DNA from: 34-65-8 sp964516135
Lineage (GTDB): Bacteria > Pseudomonadota > Alphaproteobacteria > Sphingomonadales > Sphingomonadaceae
Direction of reading: 5' to 3'
DNA length: 64,000 nt
NCBI GenBank assembly: GCA_964516135.1
Contig: CAZEWN010000001.1
Location: 186,001-250,000, forward strand
The notes below the pieces were generated by a model. That model was not told the origin of the DNA and searched no databases. It saw only the letters and a list, made by a program, of their open reading frames with translations. The position numbers and the translations under genes were made by a program. This document shows positions 59,422 through 64,000 of this stretch, piece after piece (the first letter of the stretch is position 1; every line of letters begins with the position of its first letter).

Positions 59422-60888
59422 ATGGCAGGAAATACAACCATTGCCCCGCGTGCATGGGCCGAAGCTGTCACAAAGCCCGAAATTCACGAAGTTCGAAGCC
59501 TGAGATCGGGGTTTGTGCTCAACGTCCCACGTCTGATCCGCGCATTCCGGTACGAAAGGGCAATCTTGCTACGCCAGGAGCTCAAATCGCTCGTGAAGAG
59601 AGGCGAGGCACGCCTCGTTTGCGCGACTTGCGGTGTTCCTGTCTATCTGGCGTGCAGTACCAGCAAGCGCTTTTTCTTTCGGCATCGGCATGAAGATGGC
59701 TCCTGCCCCGCAGTCACCCGCACCAGCCTCTCCGAAGCTGAAATCAGGGCGATGAAATACCGTGGCACGCAGGAAAGCGAGGCGCACAAGCGGATCAAAG
59801 CGCTGGTTCTCAGAAGCCTTGCAGCTGATACTCGGTTTGCAGATGTTCTCTGCGAACAGACTTGGCGATCAAGCGAAGGCTTATCCGGCTTGCGTCGCCC
59901 TGACGTATCTGCCCGGCTCGAGGACCTGCGCATCGCATTTGAAGTGCAGCTCAGCACCACCTTTCTTGATGTCGTGCTGAGCCGCAGAGAGTTCTATCGC
60001 GCGGTGCGTGCGGCACTTGTTTGGGTCCTGCCGCATTTTCATCCCAACTACCGCCGCATGACTGATGATGACATCCTCTTCAGCAACAACTCCAACATTT
60101 TCGTGGTCGATGAAAGCACTGCGGCAGCATCAGAGGTAGCCGGCTCATTCGTGATCAAGTGCTGGCACCGTAAGCCAGTCATCGATGGCGGCAAGATTGT
60201 TGACGAGTGGGTAGAGCGCTTGGTCAGCTGGGACGAGATCGAGGTCGATGTCGATCTGCAGACTGTCCAGGCATTCGATTATTCGCTCGAGGCAGCCAGT
60301 CTAGCCGAGGAGATCAAGGCGGCAATGCTTGCCCGAATCGCCGCCGAACAGGCCGCTCTCGAACAGGCAAAAATCGCGGTTGAAAATGATCTGCGGCAGC
60401 AGGTGTTGAGCTTGGTTTTCGATCACCAAGTCGATGACGACCTCATGAATCGCCACGACCGATGGCTTGCCCTGAATGCTCGCCTTCTCGAGATCAATTG
60501 CGGTCTTGAGGGCAAATATCCGGACTTCATGAAGGTTTGCCGGATCGTCCATCTGATTGAAACTGCACGGGCAGGAAGGCCGGTTGGTTTCAACTACAAG
60601 AATCTTGCGGAGATCGGGCACCACATCTTCCATCAGCACCCCGATCTGTTCCTGGCCTTCGGCTATTTGTTGCGCGCATTTGGAACGAAGCAAGTTCTTG
60701 ATCGCGATGATCGGACAGGGAAGCTTGCAGCGAAAATTCGCGAAGAGCGTTCCAATTTCCGAAGTGACCAAAGATACACGATGGCTGAGGACGAGGAGCG
60801 GCTTTGTTCTTTCCTGTCCCAGGGGGCTTCACGGTCGCCCCGCATGGCAAACGATAATTCTGATCACAACGGTCAGGAGGCGGCCTAG
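59422..60888 (+). CDS. CoiA-like protein with zinc-finger and nuclease-like motif
   Basis: 488 aa. The N-terminus has a Cys cluster, RLVCATCGVPVYLACSTSKR and FFFRHRHEDGSCP (Cys67, 70, 78, 95), followed by GTQESEAHKRIKALVL and a PD-(D/E)XK-like core LSGLRRPDVSARLED (Asp161) and LRIAFEVQLSTTFLDVVLSR (Glu174-x-Gln176). This is the layout of CoiA-related competence or defence proteins (DUF6035-like). The C-terminal 250 residues are helical and unassigned. The ATG at 59422 follows GGAGGTGATC, a textbook-perfect Shine-Dalgarno, so translation should be strong. It is downstream of the WYL gene on the same strand. Confidence 0.75.
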   Translation: MAGNTTIAPRAWAEAVTKPEIHEVRSLRSGFVLNVPRLIRAFRYERAILLRQELKSLVKRGEARLVCATCGVPVYLACSTSKRFFFRHRHEDGSCPAVTRTSLSEAEIRAMKYRGTQESEAHKRIKALVLRSLAADTRFADVLCEQTWRSSEGLSGLRRPDVSARLEDLRIAFEVQLSTTFLDVVLSRREFYRAVRAALVWVLPHFHPNYRRMTDDDILFSNNSNIFVVDESTAAASEVAGSFVIKCWHRKPVIDGGKIVDEWVERLVSWDEIEVDVDLQTVQAFDYSLEAASLAEEIKAAMLARIAAEQAALEQAKIAVENDLRQQVLSLVFDHQVDDDLMNRHDRWLALNARLLEINCGLEGKYPDFMKVCRIVHLIETARAGRPVGFNYKNLAEIGHHIFHQHPDLFLAFGYLLRAFGTKQVLDRDDRTGKLAAKIREERSNFRSDQRYTMAEDEERLCSFLSQGASRSPRMANDNSDHNGQEAA

Positions 60889-60904
60889 GAAAACGTCAAG
60901 CTTC

Positions 60905-61633
60905 CTACTGGTCAGCCTCATTGATTGTGACGCCCGATTGTTCCAGCCAGAAGAGGTTTTCTGCCCGACGCGTTATTGCAGCGAGCGCGTGCGGGTCGCA
61001 GTCTTGAAAGAGAGTTTCGGCAAGGGTCATTCGCTTGTCGAACGATACGCGGCCATGGTTAAACGACGAGTGCCGTAGCAAGACCAACGCATTGCGCTCG
61101 ATTGCCTTGGCTTCGTCCGACTGCTTCGAGAACTGTCCAGCCCTGGCTCTCTCGCGCCCATCTTCTATAATCGTCTCGACGAGTTCGCCGAATTCATCCT
61201 GCCAGGAAGCGCTAGCGAAAACGGTGTGAAGCACTCCATCGACCATGAAGCTCGCAACTGTAGCGCCGATTTGCCCGTCATATTTGGAGAACCGGCCCCG
61301 GAGCGCCTTCAGATCACCTGGTAAGAGCTCGATGTCGTACTCGGCGAGAGCTGCTTCTAGCTCGTCTCCAAGATTGAAGATCTGCTCCAAGAGATAAATG
61401 ATACGCGGTGAATGAGCCGCAAGGATTTTGAGAGCATTGTCTGCCTCGAGGAATGCTACCGGTGCAGTTGCATTGTCACCAAAATGGATCGACGTTGCGA
61501 CAAGAATGGATCCCGATGCCTCTGCGGCAGACCGGAGTGCGTTTGATAGGGCGGAGGCGTCATTCATCGTCAAAACTGCCCTTGATAGATGTTGCTGGCA
61601 ATTGGCTAGCAGAACCGATGTCGTCTCGTGCAT
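60905..61633 (-). CDS. Hypothetical protein, unrecognised family
   Basis: 242 aa from the ATG at 61633 (MHETTSVLLANCQQHLSRAV); the ATG at 61654 would add seven residues. Soluble and largely helical, with blocks RIIYLLEQIFNLGDELEAAL, IELLPGDLKALRGRFSKYDG, LLRHSSFNHGRVSFDKRMTL and CDPHALAAITRRAENLFWLE. No catalytic or DNA-binding motif is recognised. It converges on the CoiA-like gene with 16 bp between the stops. The less GC-rich composition matches that of the neighbouring sbcCD/CoiA block. Confidence 0.65.
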   Translation of the reverse strand: MHETTSVLLANCQQHLSRAVLTMNDASALSNALRSAAEASGSILVATSIHFGDNATAPVAFLEADNALKILAAHSPRIIYLLEQIFNLGDELEAALAEYDIELLPGDLKALRGRFSKYDGQIGATVASFMVDGVLHTVFASASWQDEFGELVETIIEDGRERARAGQFSKQSDEAKAIERNALVLLRHSSFNHGRVSFDKRMTLAETLFQDCDPHALAAITRRAENLFWLEQSGVTINEADQ

Positions 61634-62083
61634 AGGCTGACATATCCTACGCATTTGAGAAAGGGAGGAAGTTTCCTCCCTGCATGCAGCCCATTGAGGG
61701 TCTGCATGTTACCCACCTCAGCGGGGACACCCCGCAACTCCCCGGGAAGCGGAGCGGTGCTGATGACACGCTCGGTCCCGCGCGCCGTTCCGGCCCGCTC
61801 CTGCGGGCGCGGCGTTTGATGTGGGGTCCCGCATGCACTCTGCCTTCGACGGTCATGGCGGCATGTGCAGGCGTGGCAAGCCGACAGCCCCCGGCTTGCC
61901 GCCCGCACCGGCATGGTAGCGACCACCGCCTCCATCAGGGTGCGGTTTCCTGCTTGGCCAAGGTCGCTGGCCGCTCGCGCGACTGCGGTCATGAGTAGGT
62001 GAGAGTGAGAGGGTGGCGGGCTTCGCCGTGACGGGATGAGGGTCGAGAGAGAGGCTCCCGGCCGCCCGTCATGGAGGTTTCCC
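61634..62083. other. Noncoding region with several dyads before DUF932 gene
   Basis: No convincing gene in 450 bp. Dyads are GGGAGGAA/TTCCTCCC (61663-61680), CATGCAG/CTGCATG (61683-61689, 61702-61708), and a perfect 9-bp GGCAAGCCG/CGGCTTGCC stem (61875-61883, 61892-61900). The last 78 bp form the first copy of a duplicated leader. It could hold an origin, a transfer or partition site, or regulatory RNA; the sequence does not say which. Confidence 0.5.
62006..62083 (+). promoter_or_regulatory. Duplicated structured leader, copy 1 (DUF932 gene)
   Basis: Closely matches 63339-63415. Arms TGACGGG (62029-62035) and CCCGTCA (62065-62071) can pair. The 3' arm ends next to the Shine-Dalgarno GGAGG (62073-62077), and the ATG lies 13 bases after the arm. 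The spacing from arm to ATG is the same in both copies, which suggests translational control. Confidence 0.6.
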
Positions 62084-63289
62084 ATGAACATGCAGGTTCT
62101 CGATGCGCGCCGCGATGTCAGCGGCGGCTACAAGGTCGATGTCTCGCGCGGCTCGCACAATGGCCGCGTCTCTTCGGAATGGTTCTCGCGGCCCGACGAT
62201 CAGCGCTATCTCTCGCTGGACGATCTGGCCCGCTCGGTCCGGGGGCGGTCGGAACGTAGCCGCACCCGCGTCATCGAAAGCGCGCTGATCCATGTCGAGG
62301 CGAACCGGAGCGATCCCGAACGCCTGGCGCTGATGCTGCCTGGCGCCGACGAGCCTGTCGCGCCGACACACTGGAGCTTCGGCCAGCTGGCCAGCCAGGT
62401 CGGCGCCCCGGCTGCCTATCTGCGCCAGCTGCCCGCGCCGCTGGCGGCGATCAACTTGCAGTATGGTCTGACCTCGCATCGCGCGGAGCAGATCAAGACG
62501 CTCGAGACCGACGATCCGGTTGCCGGACGGCGCGTCGAACTGCGCGCCGTCACCGGTCCCGACTATGGCCGCATCTACGACCATGAACTGGTCGAAGCGG
62601 TCCAGAAGATCGCAGGCAATGGCACCAGCGACACTCGCTGGAAGGTGCCTGGTGTGCTCGACTGGTCGACCGGGATTTACAATCCCAAGGTCGATGTGTC
62701 GAAGGACACGACCACGCTCTACGCCTCGGACCGGGACGTGTTCCTGTTTCTGGTCGACGATTGCAACCCGATCGAAGCAGGCCGCCTGCCCGACGGATCG
62801 CCCGACCTGTTCTTCCGCGGCTTCTACTGCTGGAACTCCGAGGTCGGCGCGAAGACGCTGGGCATGGCAAGTTTCTATCTGCGCGCGGTTTGCCAGAACC
62901 GAAACCTGTGGGGTGTCGAAGACTTCGAGGAAATCTCAATCCGCCACAGTAAATACGCCGCCAATCGCTTCGCCCATGAAGCCGCGCCTGCGCTGGAGGG
63001 CTTCGCGAACTCCTCCCCGCAGCCCTTCATCAACGGGATCAAGGCGGCGCGGGAACGGATCGTTGCCCGCAGCGACGAGGATCGCAGTGACTTCCTTCGC
63101 TCTCGCGGCTTCTCCAAGGCCGAGACCGGCAAGATCATCGAGCGGGTGCTCGCCGAGGAAGGCCGACCGCCGGAATCGATCTTCGACTTCGTGCAGGGGA
63201 TCACCGCGCTGGCCCGCGACAAGGCCCACCAGGACGCCCGGCTCGACATGGAGGGCAAGGCGAAGAAGCTGTTCGACCGGGTTCACTGA
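62084..63289 (+). CDS. DUF932 domain-containing protein
   Basis: 401 aa. Plasmid/phage-type DUF932 protein. Recognisable parts are WSFGQLASQVGAPAAYLRQL, LRAVTGPDYGRIYDHELVEA, SDRDVFLFLVDDCNPIEAG, DLFFRGFYCWNSEVGAKTLG, VCQNRNLWGVEDFEEISIRH and a helical C-terminus. The family is widespread on mobile elements with no proven activity. The ATG at 62084 is followed by an in-frame ATG two codons later; GGAGG at 62073 selects the first. It is separated by about 125 bp from a ParB-like gene with the same leader, so both are likely co-regulated. Confidence 0.85.
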   Translation: MNMQVLDARRDVSGGYKVDVSRGSHNGRVSSEWFSRPDDQRYLSLDDLARSVRGRSERSRTRVIESALIHVEANRSDPERLALMLPGADEPVAPTHWSFGQLASQVGAPAAYLRQLPAPLAAINLQYGLTSHRAEQIKTLETDDPVAGRRVELRAVTGPDYGRIYDHELVEAVQKIAGNGTSDTRWKVPGVLDWSTGIYNPKVDVSKDTTTLYASDRDVFLFLVDDCNPIEAGRLPDGSPDLFFRGFYCWNSEVGAKTLGMASFYLRAVCQNRNLWGVEDFEEISIRHSKYAANRFAHEAAPALEGFANSSPQPFINGIKAARERIVARSDEDRSDFLRSRGFSKAETGKIIERVLAEEGRPPESIFDFVQGITALARDKAHQDARLDMEGKAKKLFDRVH

Positions 63290-63338
63290 CCCCGGACCAT
63301 CCCGCCAGTTCTACGGCGTGGCGCTGCTCTCTCCAGAG

Positions 63339-63415
63339 TGAGAGGGCGGCGCTTCGCTTCGTGACGGGTCGAGGCCGAGAGAGTGGCTCCCGGCAGCCCG
63401 TCATGGAGAATTGCC
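63339..63415 (+). promoter_or_regulatory. Duplicated structured leader, copy 2 (ParB-like gene)
   Basis: Second copy of the leader at 62006. Arms TGACGGG (63362-63368) and CCCGTCA (63397-63403) are conserved exactly, as are the GAGAGAG and GGCTCCCGGC blocks between them. The 13-base distance from the arm to the ATG is unchanged, while other positions differ. Confidence 0.6.
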
Positions 63416-64000
63416 ATGACCAAGTCCAAATCAGTCCCCAAGCTCGTGCTCAGTTCCTCGCGCGACATCCCGTTCTCGCAGCTGGTGCTGAGCCAGAAGA
63501 ATGTGCGGCGCCTCAAGGCCGGCCTCTCGATCGAGGACCTCGCCGAGGACATCTACCGCCGCACCCTGCTCCAGAGCCTCAACGTCCGCGCCATGCTCGA
63601 CGAGGATGGCAAGGAGACCGGCTTCTACGAAGTCCCCGCAGGCGGTCGCCGCTTCCGCGCGCTCGAACTGTTGGTCAAGACCAGGCGGATGGCGAAGGAC
63701 CAGCTGGTTCCCTGCGTCGTGCGCGAAGCCGGTATCGCCGAGGAAGATTCGCTCGCCGAGAATGTCATGCGCGAAGGGCTGCATCCGCTTGACCAGTTCC
63801 GCGCGTTCAGCGCGCTGATTGAGGCGGGCCTTTCCGAAGACGACATTGCGGCGCGCTTCTTCGTCTCGGTCTCGACGGTGCGGCAGCGCCTGCGGCTTGC
63901 ATCGGTCGCGCCCAGCCTGCTCGAGGTTTACGGCGAGGACGACATGACGCTCGAACAGCTCATGGCGTTCACGGTCAACGGCGACCATGCCCGCCAGGAA
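63416..64000 (+). CDS. ParB/RepB/Spo0J family protein 3 (3' end beyond window)
   Basis: Partial: 195 codons from the ATG at 63416 with the frame open at the window end. ParB N-terminal domain: DIPFSQLVLSQKNVRRLKAG, LSIEDLAEDIYRRTLLQSLN, YEVPAGGRRFRALELLVKTR (GGRRFRAL is the CTP-binding GERR-type motif), the box ENVMREGLHPLDQFRAFSAL, and an HTH beginning LSEDDIAARFFVSVSTVRQR. It keeps the canonical CTP motif better than the two ParB-like proteins at 52209 and 53090. Its position after DUF932 is typical of alphaproteobacterial integrative elements and plasmids. Confidence 0.88.
   Translation, partial: MTKSKSVPKLVLSSSRDIPFSQLVLSQKNVRRLKAGLSIEDLAEDIYRRTLLQSLNVRAMLDEDGKETGFYEVPAGGRRFRALELLVKTRRMAKDQLVPCVVREAGIAEEDSLAENVMREGLHPLDQFRAFSALIEAGLSEDDIAARFFVSVSTVRQRLRLASVAPSLLEVYGEDDMTLEQLMAFTVNGDHARQE

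Noticed and set aside
61684..61998. 104-codon open frame before the DUF932 gene
   Set aside because: Composition typical of a non-coding frame and it spans several dyads; no start signal.
62006..63415. The two similar leaders as CRISPR or insertion-sequence ends
   Set aside because: They are direct copies in the same orientation, each fixed at the same distance from a start codon, with no transposase or target duplication.

Overview
The window is GC-rich, densely packed bacterial chromosome, most likely from an alphaproteobacterium of the order Sphingomonadales (Sphingomonas/Novosphingobium/Erythrobacter-like). The indications are an UrcA-family protein, a DUF2093 protein, MmcB, a Cox15/CtaA heme A synthase, the suf operon layout (Rrf2 regulator, sufB, a DUF559 protein, sufCDS, a DUF59 protein, sufA), a long N-terminal extension on ribosomal protein S9, and many four-base ATGA/GTGA gene overlaps. 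The genus is an inference from gene content; no rRNA gene is present to test it.

Region 1 (1-48155) is core chromosome. In order it holds: a partial isoaspartyl methyltransferase diverging from a class I fumarase; a LytS/LytTR two-component pair; small envelope genes, a lipid-kinase-like protein and a metallophosphoesterase; a membrane spermidine-synthase-like protein; the rplM-rpsI operon; ctaA-cutA; a ThiS-ThiG fusion; a CsbD stress protein; a ChaA-type antiporter; an acyl-CoA synthetase; gamma-glutamyltransferase with pyrD; the suf operon (20455-26862), preceded by a candidate small RNA and a perfect operator-like dyad; an adenosine-kinase-like gene; purD and xseA, whose divergent start codons overlap; an M23 peptidase; rpmB; tadA; RNase T2 with nadC; a second LytTR/LytS pair; a periplasmic quality-control cluster (M48 peptidase, DsbA-like protein, M48-TPR peptidase); and several small enzymes ending with MmcB.

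Region 2 (48156-64000, continuing past the window) looks like an integrated mobile element or genomic island. It opens with a degraded tRNA-Arg(CCG) next to a complete tRNA-Arg(CCG). A hipBA toxin-antitoxin pair follows, then a small HTH protein divergent from an operon of a large serine recombinase and two different ParB/RepB-like proteins. Next comes an sbcCD pair divergent from a WYL-domain regulator, a CoiA-like protein with a nuclease-like motif, an orphan gene, and finally a DUF932 gene and a third ParB-like gene. Those last two genes share a duplicated 5' leader that can form a hairpin.

The parts most worth a second look are the recombinase/double-ParB operon, the duplicated leader, the sbcCD-WYL module, the candidate small RNA and operator before suf, and the palindromic repeat absorbed into the sufS reading frame. 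No CRISPR array, insertion sequence or rRNA was seen.
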